The notes beneath the pieces were generated by a model. That model saw only the letters and a list, made by a program, of their open reading frames with translations, had not been told where the DNA came from and made no database searches. 64,000 bases of DNA from contig NZ_CP133990.1 of assembly GCF_031582905.1 (NCBI RefSeq), forward strand, positions 868,001 to 932,000. Reading direction: 5' to 3'. The position numbers were made by a program, and so were the translations under genes. Below, one piece after another: positions 1-8,789 of the stretch. This stretch comes from Pengzhenrongella sp031582905 (GTDB taxonomy: Bacteria; Actinomycetota; Actinomycetes; Actinomycetales; Cellulomonadaceae). Position 1 is the stretch's first letter. Each line of letters starts with the position of its first letter.

Positions 1-716
1 GCCGCCCGGCGTGAGCAGGTGCCGGGCGCGGGGGTAGGGGAGGTTGCCCACGCAGTCGACGACGACGTCGTACCGGCCGGGCGCGGCCGTGACGTCCTGC
101 CTCGTGTGGTCGACGACGCGGTCGGCGCCGAGCCGGGTCACCAGGTCGGCGTTGCGACCGCCGCAGACCGCGGTGACGTGTGCGCCCGCGTGCTTGGCGA
201 GCTGGACCATCGCGGTGCCGACGGCGCCCGAGGCGCCGTTGACGAGGACCGTGGCCCCCCGTCGCAGGTCGACCTGCTTGAGGTAGGCGCGGGCGGTGAT
301 CCCGCCGAAGACGAGGGTGACGGCGTCCTCGACGTCCATCGCGACCGGCTTGAGCGCGATCGCGCCGCCCTGAGGCACCACGGCGTACTCGGCGTGCCCA
401 CCGAACCGGGCGCCGAGCATCGCGACGACGTCGTCGCCGGGCGTGAAGCGGGTGACGGCCGCCCCGACCGCGGCGACGGTCCCGGCGGCGTCCATGCCGA
501 GCACGGGGCGCCGGGGTCGGCGCACCCCCAGCGTGAGCACGCTGGGAAGCCACAGGCCGGCCGGCACGTCCAGCGCGCGCGCCCGGCGGTCGGCGGTGCT
601 GACGGTGCTGGCCCGGACCTGGATGAGGACGTCGTCGTCACCGACGACCGGCAGGGGGACGTCCTCGACGTGGACCACGTCGGGGGCCCGAACCGGTGGT
701 GGACCGCGGCCCTCAT
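1..716 (-). CDS. Quinone oxidoreductase-like dehydrogenase, partial, frameshifted
   Basis: NAD(P)H-dependent medium-chain dehydrogenase/reductase of the quinone-oxidoreductase type. It runs off the left edge, so about 238 residues are visible. After the start MRAAVHHRFGPP the frame breaks at the G run 681-685; one extra base restores DVVHVEDVPLP and a continuous reading. The GroES-like part contains LGMDAAGTV near residue 70, and the Rossmann glycine motif NGASGAVGTAMVQLAK lies near residue 160. I see no zinc-site cysteines in the visible part. The start ATG overlaps the stop of the DUF4386 gene (ATGA), so this is the third gene of the operon starting at 1772. The substrate cannot be read from the sequence. 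Confidence 0.8.
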
Positions 717-1474
717 CGGGGCACCGCCACGGCCGGCGCGCCACGGAGGGCAGGGGCGGTGAGGATCGGGACAGGCCGGAAGCCCTTGACCATGAGGTAG
801 ACGCCGAGGCTGAGCTCCCAGAAGAAGATCCCCGGCAGGGCGATCGCGCTGAGCACGCTGAGCTGCTCGTTGACCCCGAACATGGTGAGCAGGTTCGCGA
901 CGAGCAGGAGCGGGGCGCCGACCAGCCCCAGGAGCGGGATGACGCGCGGCACCAGCCCGGACCGGTACATCAGCGGCGCCAGCACGAGGGCGTTGGCGAC
1001 CGCCATGCCCGGCCCGAGCAGGAAGGCCCAGTCGTGCACCGCGATGAGCCCGCTCGCCACGGCGACCTGCGCCCCGGGGTCGTCCACCCCGGCATCCCCG
1101 GCGGCCTGCTGACGGAGGGTCACGACCGCCAGCGTCGTCAGGATCGCCGTGAACAGCACCGAGGCCTCGATCAGGCGGGTGGCGACGAAGCCGAGCGCGA
1201 GCGTGCGGTTCTGCCGCTTCACGACGGGGTACAGGACGACCGCCGTGCCGACGCAGGCCAGGATGTTGACGATGTCGAGGACCGCGGCGAGGACGATCCG
1301 GTCGTCGACGCCCGCGCCGAGGACGTACGTCGGGTCCAGGGCAGGGCCGGTCAGGAGCGCGGCGGGGATGGAGCTGAGGAACGTCAGGACGTACAGGGCG
1401 CCACCCAGGAAGGCGGTCCGCCGCAGGAGGTCCGGCGAGGGAGGTGCCGGCAGCGCCGGCGCGTGCGTGGTCAT
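713..1474 (-). CDS. DUF4386-like integral membrane protein
   Basis: A 253-residue membrane protein resembling the DUF4386 family, whose function is unknown. About six hydrophobic segments are visible, for example AFLGGALYVLTFLSSIPAAL near residues 20-40 and a C-terminal pair around VIPLLGLVGAPLLLVANLL. The start ATG at 1474 is chosen because the family begins with a short soluble stretch before the first helix, and an AAGGG sits upstream. Longer in-frame readings run into the preceding gene. One base separates it from the upstream gene's stop, and its own stop overlaps the next start. The set of small protein, DUF4386 protein and oxidoreductase is probably translated as one unit, driven by the promoter near 1811. 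Confidence 0.75.
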   Translation of the reverse strand: MTTHAPALPAPPSPDLLRRTAFLGGALYVLTFLSSIPAALLTGPALDPTYVLGAGVDDRIVLAAVLDIVNILACVGTAVVLYPVVKRQNRTLALGFVATRLIEASVLFTAILTTLAVVTLRQQAAGDAGVDDPGAQVAVASGLIAVHDWAFLLGPGMAVANALVLAPLMYRSGLVPRVIPLLGLVGAPLLLVANLLTMFGVNEQLSVLSAIALPGIFFWELSLGVYLMVKGFRPVPILTAPALRGAPAVAVPR

Positions 1475-1475
1475 G

Positions 1476-1772
1476 TCAGTGCCCTTCGGCGTGGGTGGAG
1501 GAGGTGGCCGGTGACGCGGGTGCGTCGTCGTGCTCGGCGGTGACCTGGGTGACGGAGACGATCGGCAGGCCGACGTCACGCACCTTCTGCAGCAGCCCGT
1601 GCAGCGCGGCCTGATCGGGGACGGCGCCCCGGATGGTGGTCGTGCCGTCGTCGGTGCTGACGACGTCCAGGCCGTCGAACCAGGCCGACCAGCGGGCTTC
1701 GAGGCGGCCCCGGACACGGATGGCGTAGGTCGGGTCGCCGGGGTGGCCGGTGGGTGCGGATGAGGAGGTCAT
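1476..1772 (-). CDS. Small conserved protein, first gene of DUF4386 operon
   Basis: A 98-residue soluble protein. I recognise the type as a small actinobacterial protein often found beside DUF4386 and oxidoreductase genes, but no function is known to me. The core is YAIRVRGRLEARW followed by WFDGL and then DQAALHGLLQKVRDVGLPIV near residues 53-72, which looks like a compact alpha/beta fold. The last 20 residues are low-complexity and polar. The ATG at 1772 has a good upstream GGAAGGG. It leads the three-gene minus-strand operon, and the intergenic region before it holds a -10 box and a dyad operator candidate next to the MalT-type regulator gene. Confidence 0.7.
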   Translation of the reverse strand: MTSSSAPTGHPGDPTYAIRVRGRLEARWSAWFDGLDVVSTDDGTTTIRGAVPDQAALHGLLQKVRDVGLPIVSVTQVTAEHDDAPASPATSSTHAEGH

Positions 1773-1808
1773 GACGCCCTTCCTGCCTGCGTGGTGCGGT
1801 GTGCTCGC

Positions 1809-1868
1809 ACGCTAGGAAGGAGGTGGGTGAGGGCGGATCACCACCCTTGGTGATCCTGTGGGTGATCC
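1809..1868 (-). promoter_or_regulatory. Promoter and dyad/direct-repeat operator candidate of the 1-1772 operon
   Basis: Reading the minus strand, a TAGCGT -10 box lies at 1814-1809, about 37 bases before the 1772 start. A perfect 8-bp inverted repeat lies at 1835-1842 (GGATCACC) and 1849-1856 (GGTGATCC), spaced 6 bases apart. A third GGTGATCC follows at 1861-1868, 12 bases from the second copy. The dyad overlaps the expected -35 region, as expected for a LuxR-type activator site. The neighbouring MalT-like gene ends at 1891 and is the natural candidate to bind here. It could instead be a terminator for that gene, but no T tract follows. Confidence 0.5.
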
Positions 1869-1890
1869 TCGAGGGCGCGCTCGCGGCGTC

Positions 1891-4618
1891 TTAGCGGGGA
1901 CCCGGCGCGCCGGCCGAGGTGAGGAGCCCGAGCTCGTGAGCGCGGCGCACGGCTGCGCGGCGGCTGTTGACGCCGAGCTTGGTGTAGATGCTCTTGGTGT
2001 GCGTGCGCACCGTGTTGACGCTGACGACCAGGGTGCGGGCGATGTCGGGGCCGTCGAGATCCGAGGCGAGCAGGCGGACGACGTCGATCTCGCGGGCGCT
2101 GAGCGGGTCCACGAGGGCCCGGGTCGGTGCACCGGTCGGCGTCGTCGGGCGGGCTGCGGCCAGGATGCGGCGCGTGTGCGCCGGTGCGTCGGCTCGGGCG
2201 GCCAGGGCCCGGAGCAGGGCGAGCACGGGCGCGCCCTCGTCCAGGAGCAGGCGGACGTAGCCGGGGTCGTCCGCCCGGGTCACGGCGTCGGCCAGCGTCG
2301 TGACCGCTGCCCGGTCGTCGCCGGCGATCTGCTGAGCCACGGCGCGCAGCACGAGCACCTCCACGACGGTGCCCGCGCGTCCGCCGCCGGCGGCGGCCAC
2401 CTCGAGGCGGTCCAGCAGCCGGGTGGCGTCGTGCAGCCGCGCGCGGTCGCCCTCGCGGGCCCGGGCCAGGAGGAGACGGACGACGGTGAGGTGCGCGAAC
2501 TCGTGGACGTAGGCGAGGTCGTCGTCGGCGGTCACGTGTGCGGCGCGCGCCCACGCCTCGGCCGCCGCGAGGTCACCCGTGCGGATCCGGAGCCGTGCCC
2601 GGACCGCAGCCAGGGGCGCACGTCGGGGGAGAAGTCGGTGGTGAGCACGGGCTCGGCCTCGTCCAGGAGCAGCACCGCACCGGTGATGTCGCCGTCCGCC
2701 TCGCGCAGGCGCGCGGACTCCAGCAGCCAGCGGTAGGCGTTCTGCGGCAGGCCCGCGTGCTCGCCCAGGTCGTGCGCGGACTGCAGGTGAGCCCGGGCGG
2801 CGTCGAGGTCCCCCTGTTCACCCAGCACCCGGGCGAGGCCCACGTGCATGTCCGCGGTGCCGCGCAGGGAGGGTCCTGGGCGGTGCCCAGTCGCAGGCCC
2901 GCCGCGAAGGTGGCGGCGGCGTCCGCCAGGCGGCCCTGGGCCACCTCGATGTCGGCCCGCGCCAGGGAGCACCCGAGCACGTCGGGCAGGTTGCCCGCGC
3001 GGCGCAGGTGGTCGATGGAGTCGCTGTACCACCGGTGGGCGTCGTCGAGCCCCCCGCGGTACCAGTGCGCCAGGCCCAGCAGCCCCGCCGCGCTGCCCCG
3101 GACGACGTCGTTGTCCGGTCGCGCCAGCTCGAGCACGCGGTGGGCGTGCCCGAGCGTCGCCGTGAGGTCACCGGTCAGGAGCGCCTGGGCCGCGCGGTAC
3201 ATCGCCACCGCGGCGGGGAGGTCGGCGTACGCCGCGGCGTCCACGATCACCGGTCGCTCCTCCGCGGGGCCGGCGACATCGGTCCTGGCGGTCAGCCAGT
3301 GCTCCACCTCCGCCAGCCGGCGGTCGACGCCGTCGAGCTCTCCGCGGACCATCAGCGCGCCCACGTAGCCGACGTTCAGCACGGGCCGCACCCGCAGCAC
3401 CTCGTCCGGGATCGCCTCCATCCGTGCGCGCAGCGTCGCCTCCTGCCGGTTCCGGCTCAGGGTCGGGAGGGCGAGCTCGAGGAGGTCGGCGGCGCGCTCG
3501 AGGTCGCCGCCGGCCACGGCGTGCCGGAACGCTTCGTCCGGCTCGCCGTGGGCCTCGTACCAGCGGCTGGCGCGGGCATGCAGCACGGGGACCAGGTCGG
3601 GCTCCTCGTCGAGCAGGCGTGCGCGCAGGACGTCGCCGAACAGGCGGTGGTAGCGGTAGGCGTGGCGTCGGTCGTCCAGCGGCACGACGAACAGGTTCTG
3701 CCGCTCGAGGGAGGCGAGCACGGCTCGCGACCCGTCGCGGCCCACGACGGCGTCGCACAGGGAGGCCTCCATGCGGCCGAGCACGCTGGTGTGCAGGAGG
3801 AATCGTCGGACCGGCTCGGGCTGGCGGGCCAGGACCTCCTCGAGCAGGTAGTCCACGACGAACCGGTCGTCGCCGGCGAAGCCGGCGATGAAGCCCGACA
3901 CGTCCGGCCGCCCCTGCAGGGACAGCCCCGCCAGCTGCAGGGCGGCGATCCACCCCTCGGTACGGTCCGCCAGGGTTCCCACGTCCGAGGCGTTCAGCTC
4001 CAGCCCCATCACGTCGGTGAGGTAGGACGCGGCCTCGCCGGTCGTGAAGCGCAGGTCGCTCGCGCGGACCTCGACCAGGTCGCCGCGGGCTCGCCAGCGG
4101 GCCAGCGGCAGGGCAGGCTCGGTGCGCCCGGCGAGGACGACGTGCACGTGCTCCGGGAGGCGTTCGAGGAAGGTGGTGACCTGGCCGCGGACCTCGACCG
4201 ACTCCACGACGTGGAAGTCGTCCAGCACGAGCAGCAGGTCCTCCCCGACGGCCGCGAGGTCGTTGAGCAGGACCGGAAGGACGGCATCGACGGGTGTCTG
4301 TGCCGCGGTGAGCAGCTCCTGCGCGCGGGCGGTGACCTGCGGTCGGACGGCGTGGAGGGCGGCGACGACGTAGCGCCAGAACACGACCGGGTCGTCGTCG
4401 GACGGGTCCAGCGACAGCCAGGCCGCTCCGGCGGTCGCCGGGTCGGTCTCCAGCCACTCGGTGAGCAGGGTCGTCTTGCCGAAGCCCGCGGGGGCGGAGA
4501 CGACGGTCAGGGGCGCCAGCGCGGCGTCCGCGAGGCGGTGCAGGAGGCGGGGCCGTTCGACGTGGGCCCGGCGCCGCCGGGGGACGCGGATCTTGCTCTC
4601 GAGAACGAGGTCGGTCAT
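1891..4618 (-). CDS. MalT-type LuxR-family ATPase regulator (frameshifted twice)
   Basis: Large ATP-dependent LuxR-family activator of the MalT/LAL type, about 909 residues after repair, the usual family length. The N-terminus carries a P-loop SAPAGFGKTTLL (residues 41-52) and a LLLVLDDFHVVES Walker B region near 130. A long helical-repeat middle follows. The C-terminal LuxR helix-turn-helix starts DPLSAREIDVVRLLA and continues to VNTVRTHTKSIYTKLGV. Two breaks lie in short G runs near 2615 and 2871; one extra base at each joins the three pieces (RPLAAVRARLRI and DPPLRGTADMHV). The ATG at 4618 has GGAGA five bases upstream. The inducer is unknown. The adjacent DUF4386 operon is the likely target. 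Confidence 0.85.
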
Positions 4619-4931
4619 CGCCGTCTCCGGTCGGCCCCTCCGCAGCGCCTCGGACGCGGGCCGGGTGCCGGGCGCCGACGCACCGGGGGAAGGCTCCGAC
4701 CGTAGTCCTCGAGGCGGCAACGCGGCACGGGTCTGGGCCGATCGGACGACTGCATCGGTTCTTCGCCGGCGACCGGTGGGACCGCGCCGTGCGCGCGGCG
4801 CTGCGCACATGGCGCCGAGCGCTGGCTCCGTGGCGAGGCGGTGGTCGACGACGGCGTCGGGCGGTGACCATGGAGCGGGAGCGTCGGCGGGAGGTCGCCT
4901 GCCGGCCGGTGCGCCCGGCCGAGGACGGGTG
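4619..4931. other. Non-coding upstream region of the MalT-type gene
   Basis: About 310 bases between the regulator start and the hairpin at 4932. I see no convincing gene here: the open frames crossing it lack family-like sequence and Shine-Dalgarno sites. It must hold the promoter of the regulator gene, but I cannot pick a clear -10/-35 pair. Confidence 0.4.
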
Positions 4932-4977
4932 ACGAGGGGCTCCCCACCCGACGTGCGTCGGGTGGGGAGCCCCTCGT
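4932..4977. terminator. Strong hairpin terminator
   Basis: A perfect 21-bp stem (4932-4952 pairing with 4957-4977) closes on the tetraloop GTGC. It lies 10 bases beyond the stop of the minus-strand FIMAH-like gene and has no U tract, as is common in high-GC actinomycetes. Because the stem is symmetrical it can also block read-through from the other side. Confidence 0.85.
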
Positions 4978-4986
4978 CGTGGCGGG

Positions 4987-5355
4987 TCAGGACAGCGTGT
5001 CGATGACCCCCTGGAGGCGCTCGGTGAGGTCCGCTCGCGCGGCCGGGGTCACCCGGTCCGTGCGCTGGGGCCGCTCGAGGCGGTCCAGCGCCTTGTCGAG
5101 CCGCATGACGACCTGCTTCGTCCGGTCACCGGCGAGGTGGTGCTCGGCCTGCCGGACGGCGGTGTCGAGCTGGCGGGCGACCGGACCGGCCACGTCACCA
5201 CCGGCCACGTACCTGTCGAGCACGTCGCCCCTCAGGTAAGCCCGCCGGAGCGACCGGCTGGTGAACAGGGCGGTTCTCCTGGGTGGCGTGCACCGGAACG
5301 CCGCCACCTCCACCAGCACGCCGCCTTCGCGGGTCCTCAGCGTGCCCGCACTCAC
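4987..5355 (-). CDS. Orphan FIMAH-like domain protein
   Basis: A 122-residue product whose residues about 45-122 resemble the FIMAH domain found at the C-terminus of large secreted enzymes of Gram-positive bacteria: a segment like VLDRYVAGGDVAGPVARQL, then AVRQAEHHLAGDRTKQVVMR, then a helix ending ADLTERLQGVIDTL. No signal peptide or catalytic domain precedes it, and the first 40 residues look like read-through sequence. It may be the last remnant of a lost secreted enzyme, or a separately made domain with an internal start near residue 45. The strong hairpin at 4932-4977 follows its stop. Confidence 0.5.
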   Translation of the reverse strand: MSAGTLRTREGGVLVEVAAFRCTPPRRTALFTSRSLRRAYLRGDVLDRYVAGGDVAGPVARQLDTAVRQAEHHLAGDRTKQVVMRLDKALDRLERPQRTDRVTPAARADLTERLQGVIDTLS

Positions 5356-5408
5356 TCATGGCCCCTCACGAACCGGCGTGAAAGCCCCCGTGCCGGCCCG
5401 GTCGGTGC

Positions 5409-5414
5409 TAGCGT
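5409..5414 (+). promoter_or_regulatory. Candidate -10 box of the 5472 gene
   Basis: TAGCGT lies 58 bases before the GTG start, embedded in GTGCTAGCGTCCC. The box matches other probable -10 elements in this window. I cannot identify a clear -35 element. Confidence 0.35.
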
Positions 5415-5471
5415 CCCGAGCGCCCAGGCGGGGACGAGCGTCACGCGTGCGTGACGTAGGGAGGTGACTCC

Positions 5472-6245
5472 GTGAGCATCGACACCCGGTCCCGAGCTCA
5501 GATGATCCCCGCGCGCGTCGTGGCCGTCGTCCTCGCCCTGTTCTCGGCGGTGATCCTCATGGGCCTCATCGACCTCTTCACGCTCCCCGGATGGGTGGAT
5601 CAGAGCTTCGTCTGGGAGGTTCCGCTCGAGGCGAGCTGGGGGTCGCTCTTCACCTTCTTCCTCGCCGGCGGCTATGCCTGGGTGGCGATCAACCCTCGCG
5701 CTCCGTGGCCCGCCCTCGTGCAGCTGGCGATCAGCGGACTGGCGCTCCTGGTCGGCGCGACGGCCGGGGCGGACTGGCGACCGCTCGCCCTCGCGGTTGG
5801 CGTCGGCGTGTCGGCTCTCGTCCTCTGGCGGCTCGTGGGGAGGCCGGCTCCCGAGTTCGGCGGGCGTCCGTCGGTGCACTGGGCGGTGCTCGCCGTCGCG
5901 GCGCTCGGGGTGCCGCTCTGGTGGCCGTACGCGCTGACGGCCTTCGCACAGTCACGCGCGGGCGTCCTCGGCAGCATCACGCAGGGCATCGAGCACTGGC
6001 CGGTGCAGGGCGCCGTCGGGGTGGCCGTGGTCCTCGGATCGCTGGTCCTCGCGATCTGGGACGACGGACGTCCGCTGCTGCGGGTCGCGGTGAGCCTGAC
6101 CGCGGTCTACATCGGCATGGCGGAGCTCGCCTACCCCGACCGGGCCGGCGCGATGGACGACCGGCTCTGGGGCATCGGCGTGACGCTGTGGGGGCTGCTC
6201 ATCGCGCTGGTGTGCGTACCGCGCCGCGTCGACGAGACCTCCTGA
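5472..6245 (+). CDS. Integral membrane protein of unknown function
   Basis: A 257-residue hydrophobic protein that I do not recognise as a named family. About seven transmembrane stretches can be drawn, including VVAVVLALFSAVILMGLI near residues 17-34, a long glycine/alanine-rich block around 80-120, and a last helix LWGIGVTLWGLLIALVCV before a short basic tail. No catalytic or transport signature is visible. The GTG start at 5472 is preceded by GGGAGGTGA at a good distance. The gene appears monocistronic: the gene before it is on the other strand and the sequence after it is decayed. Confidence 0.6.
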   Translation: MSIDTRSRAQMIPARVVAVVLALFSAVILMGLIDLFTLPGWVDQSFVWEVPLEASWGSLFTFFLAGGYAWVAINPRAPWPALVQLAISGLALLVGATAGADWRPLALAVGVGVSALVLWRLVGRPAPEFGGRPSVHWAVLAVAALGVPLWWPYALTAFAQSRAGVLGSITQGIEHWPVQGAVGVAVVLGSLVLAIWDDGRPLLRVAVSLTAVYIGMAELAYPDRAGAMDDRLWGIGVTLWGLLIALVCVPRRVDETS

Positions 6246-6297
6246 CGAGGCCGGCTGCCTCTGAGCCGGAGGAGTTGAAGGACATCCGCTGCGCCGC

Positions 6298-6317
6298 TTG
6301 ACCTTGACGCAGGGTCA
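6298..6317 (+). promoter_or_regulatory. MerR-type promoter dyad without a regulator gene
   Basis: TTGACC at 6298-6303 is followed by TGAC-GCAGG-GTCA at 6305-6317. This resembles the -35 box plus spacer dyad of MerR-controlled promoters in actinomycetes. No merR gene is adjacent, and the next coding sequence is a decayed pseudogene, so it may be a relic. Confidence 0.3.
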
Positions 6318-6397
6318 GCCCTCGACGCGGGGCTCATCAGGTCCCCACCGAGGACCACCATGCGCGGTGCTGCAGACGACGAACACCAAGGGGAACG

Positions 6398-6999
6398 ATG
6401 CCCCGCCTCTACCCGGACGATCCACTCTTCCCGGCCGACAACGGCGCCGAGCGCGCCGTCTGGCAGGCGCTGCGAGACCAGCTCCCCGACGACGTCGCCC
6501 TCTTCGCCGGCCGGCGTCTGCTGGGTGACGGTGAGGAGCGCGAGCTGGACCTCGTCGTGGCGTGGCCAGGTGTCGGACTCGCGGCCATCGAGGTCAAGGG
6601 CGGCCACATCACGCACGAGGCGCCTCGACCGCGACGGCCTCGCCGAGGCCGCCCGGCGAGTCAAGCACGCGATCGAGCGAACAAGGGTCCGGCCACCGAC
6701 CACTCGACGAGATCGAGCTCGAAGGCCTCATCGACTTCCTCGCCGGGGCCATGCCGGCCCAGCTGGAGCTTCTGTCCGAGGCGTCCGCCCACGAGGACCG
6801 GGTCGAGCAGCTCACGCGCGATCAAGCGTGCATCCTCGACATGCTCCGTGACCACACCCGTGCCCGTTCCTCGAGCGTCGGCGACACCTGTGGGGTCACC
6901 ATCGAACGGGTGCATGACCGCATCCTCCGGCCCGTGATCGCGCGCCCGCCGGTGGAACCGAACCATAGGCAGCCGGCGCCGCGAACCGGTCAGAAGTGA
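6398..6999 (+). pseudogene. Decayed NERD-domain nuclease/helicase remnant
   Basis: The first 75 codons encode the start of a NERD (nuclease-related) domain: ERELDLVVAWPGVGLAAIEVK is cut off at GGHIT. From about 6625 other frames take over. About 6715-6850 reads LEGLIDFLAGAMPAQLEL and then VEQLTRDQACILDMLRDH, which in intact NERD-containing helicases leads straight into the P-loop GGAGTGKT. Here that motif is absent (RARSSSVGDTCGV), and the helicase half is missing. Unlike other broken genes in the window, it needs several frame changes and an internal deletion, so it is a real pseudogene. The starting ATG at 6398 follows AAGGGGAACG. Confidence 0.75.
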
Positions 7000-7517
7000 A
7001 CGGGCAGGCAGGCGATCCTGGCGCCCGCCCCGCCGTCCGGGGCGGTCGTCATGGCGTGGACGACGACGGAGTGGGCGGCGCCGTGGGCGATGGTGAAAGG
7101 GACGTCGGCGATCGCCAGAGCGGTGCCTCCGGGGGTGATGGAGAAGTCCAGCCAGACCTCCGTCTGGTCGGAGACGGTCACCGGCGGCTGCCCCGTCGAG
7201 TTGTAGTGCGGACCGGCTTCCATCGGGTCGCCGGCGACGCAGTGGCCGACGTGCACGTGGGCGCCGTACGCCTGTCCTGCTGAGTCGCGGTCGAGCCCAC
7301 GCAGTCGCAGCACGACGGTGGTTCCTCGGGAGGTCCGCCAGGCGGACACCGAGCCGTGCGCGCCGTCCGTCGGTGTGGTCATGGTCGGCTGCAGATCGGT
7401 GAGCTGCCCGCGGTCGTGGACGAGCGGATCGTGCGCGACCGCCGGTGCGGTCACCGCGAGGGCTGGTGCGGCGAGTACAGCGACAGCGAGCATGCGAAGT
7501 GAACGACGGACGTGCAT
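6990..7517 (-). CDS. Secreted SodC-like (Cu/Zn superoxide dismutase family) protein
   Basis: A 175-residue exported protein with an N-terminal signal peptide (MHVRRSLRMLAVAVLAAPAL, cleavage probably after AVA near 28). The beta-barrel pattern of the Cu/Zn superoxide dismutase family is visible: GAHVHVGHC near residue 85, GPHYN near 102, VWLDFSITPGGTALAI, and a late VVVHAM. Several metal-ligand histidines are therefore present, but the usual DD pair and active-site arginine are not clear, so enzymatic dismutation is uncertain. GGGGGA precedes the ATG at 7517. It stands alone, converging on the NERD pseudogene. Confidence 0.7.
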   Translation of the reverse strand: MHVRRSLRMLAVAVLAAPALAVTAPAVAHDPLVHDRGQLTDLQPTMTTPTDGAHGSVSAWRTSRGTTVVLRLRGLDRDSAGQAYGAHVHVGHCVAGDPMEAGPHYNSTGQPPVTVSDQTEVWLDFSITPGGTALAIADVPFTIAHGAAHSVVVHAMTTAPDGGAGARIACLPVHF

Positions 7518-7987
7518 GGTGATGTCCCCCGGGTACGTACGAAGTCGGCGGCTGTGCCCTCTGTGGGCGGCCGCCGCGGCTCATGGCCAGTCAGATCTCG
7601 CGGCGAAAGGCGGCGGCACAATCTCGTCGCACCGCTGCGACGACGACCCGGGGCTCGCTGATGCTGCGCCGTCGCAGCAAGGAAGCGACCTTCAGTGATC
7701 GACATGACTCGACGGGCCCCGTTCTACTCCCATCCCGATGTGGACACAAGACTCGACTGCACCCACGACCCAGCTGTCGCGGAGCGTGCCGCGCCGCTGC
7801 TTTCAAGAATGCGATGGTTACCGGTCGCCGAGGGGGCACGCATTGTGGAGGATTATGGCCGGCGGGATGAAGGACGAATACATGCACGGCGCCTTCCTCG
7901 GCCGTGCGGGACGTGGGACCACCGGACCACATCACAAGACGGAAGGTGCTCCCCGCAATTCGCTCGTGCCGGCAGAGACGGGCTTGG
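7518..7987. other. Intergenic stretch with no recognisable gene
   Basis: About 470 bases between the SodC-like gene and the permease remnant. Base composition is less GC-biased than in neighbouring genes, and the frames present on both strands show no family-like sequence. A GGAGG lies 3 bases before an ATG near 7855, but the resulting frame encodes nothing I recognise and runs into the opposite-strand remnant. The promoter of the SodC-like gene must lie at its left end. Confidence 0.4.
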
Positions 7988-8272
7988 TCAGCGCCGTCCC
8001 GCCTTGGCGAGCTTCTCGTCCCGCTCCTTCTGCTTCGCCGCGGTCATCGTCTGCTCGCCCTGGAGCGTGGTCCGGGCGATCCACTCGAGCACGCCGTCTG
8101 CGACCACCCCGTCGAGCACCCCGACGACGATCATGAGGGCCGTGACGGCCGAGGAACCGGTGCGCGCCGTCCACACGACCATGCCCACGGTCGGTGCCAG
8201 CGCCAGGCTGGTCGCGAAGATCGCGACCCACACGTGCAGCGCGATGTTGCCGTTGGCGTCGTTCGGGCCCAC
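7988..8272 (-). CDS. Small two-helix membrane protein, possibly the tail of the permease remnant
   Basis: A 94-residue frame from a GTG at 8272 with two hydrophobic helices (VWVAIFATSLALAPTVGMVV and ALMIVVGVLDGVVADGVL) and a charged tail rich in Lys/Glu. Its opening GPNDANGNIA recalls the conserved C-terminal stretch of actinobacterial ABC-2 permeases. It directly follows the frame ending at 8286, so it may be the last part of that protein separated by a stop and a frame change. No good ribosome site precedes the GTG. Treat it as an independent gene only with caution. Confidence 0.35.
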   Translation of the reverse strand: MGPNDANGNIALHVWVAIFATSLALAPTVGMVVWTARTGSSAVTALMIVVGVLDGVVADGVLEWIARTTLQGEQTMTAAKQKERDEKLAKAGRR

Positions 8273-8285
8273 CGGACGTCGGGGT

Positions 8286-8767
8286 CTACTCCGGGAAGGC
8301 CCCGACGGCCGAGGTCAGGATCGCGGCGCCCGACGCCGCCCCGAGCGTCGCGGCGGTCGTCGCGACGAGGTACGGCACCGCCCACCAGGCGCCGCTGAGC
8401 ACCAGGAACGGGACGGTGACCAGCAGAACGCGGGGAGGAAGACCAGCACCATCGCCCACTGCCGCCCGCGGACGTCGGAGCGCACCGAGGTCTCGTCCTG
8501 GCCGACGACGTTCTGCCAGACGGCGGATCCGTCCTGGCTGTCCACGTTGCAGCCGCTGAGCGCGAGCATGAACGCGACGATCAGCCCCGAGAAGGCGGCG
8601 ACCGGTGCGGCGTCCCCGTTCAGCAGGGCGAGTGCGCCGATGACGGCGCCGGTCCAGACCGCCGTCGAGCTCTCGAGGGCCCGCCACGGGTCACGTCGCC
8701 TACCACGACGACCGAGTGCCGCACTGCTCCTGGTGGCCGGCCGAGGCGGCGCATGCGTGGTGGCCAC
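8286..8767 (-). pseudogene. N-terminally truncated ABC-2 permease-like remnant
   Basis: About 160 residues after repair, with four hydrophobic segments such as WTGAVIGALALL, AAFSGLIVAFMLALSG and PYLVATTAATLGAASG. The central NVDSQDGSAVWQNVV, followed by a VRGRQWAMVLVFL helix, resembles the C-terminal half of large actinobacterial ABC-2 exporter subunits. A missing base in the GGGG run 8432-8435 breaks the frame (FLPRVLLVTVP when repaired). No plausible start or N-terminal half lies between it and the methyltransferase stop at 8790, so the gene is truncated regardless of the frameshift. Confidence 0.5.
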
Positions 8768-8789
8768 CAAGGTTCGCCTCCGGCCGACC

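Noticed and set aside
443..1543. Long plus-strand frame opposite the DUF4386 operon
   Set aside because: Charged low-complexity sequence with no family pattern; the minus-strand genes explain the region. High third-position GC creates such antisense frames throughout the window.
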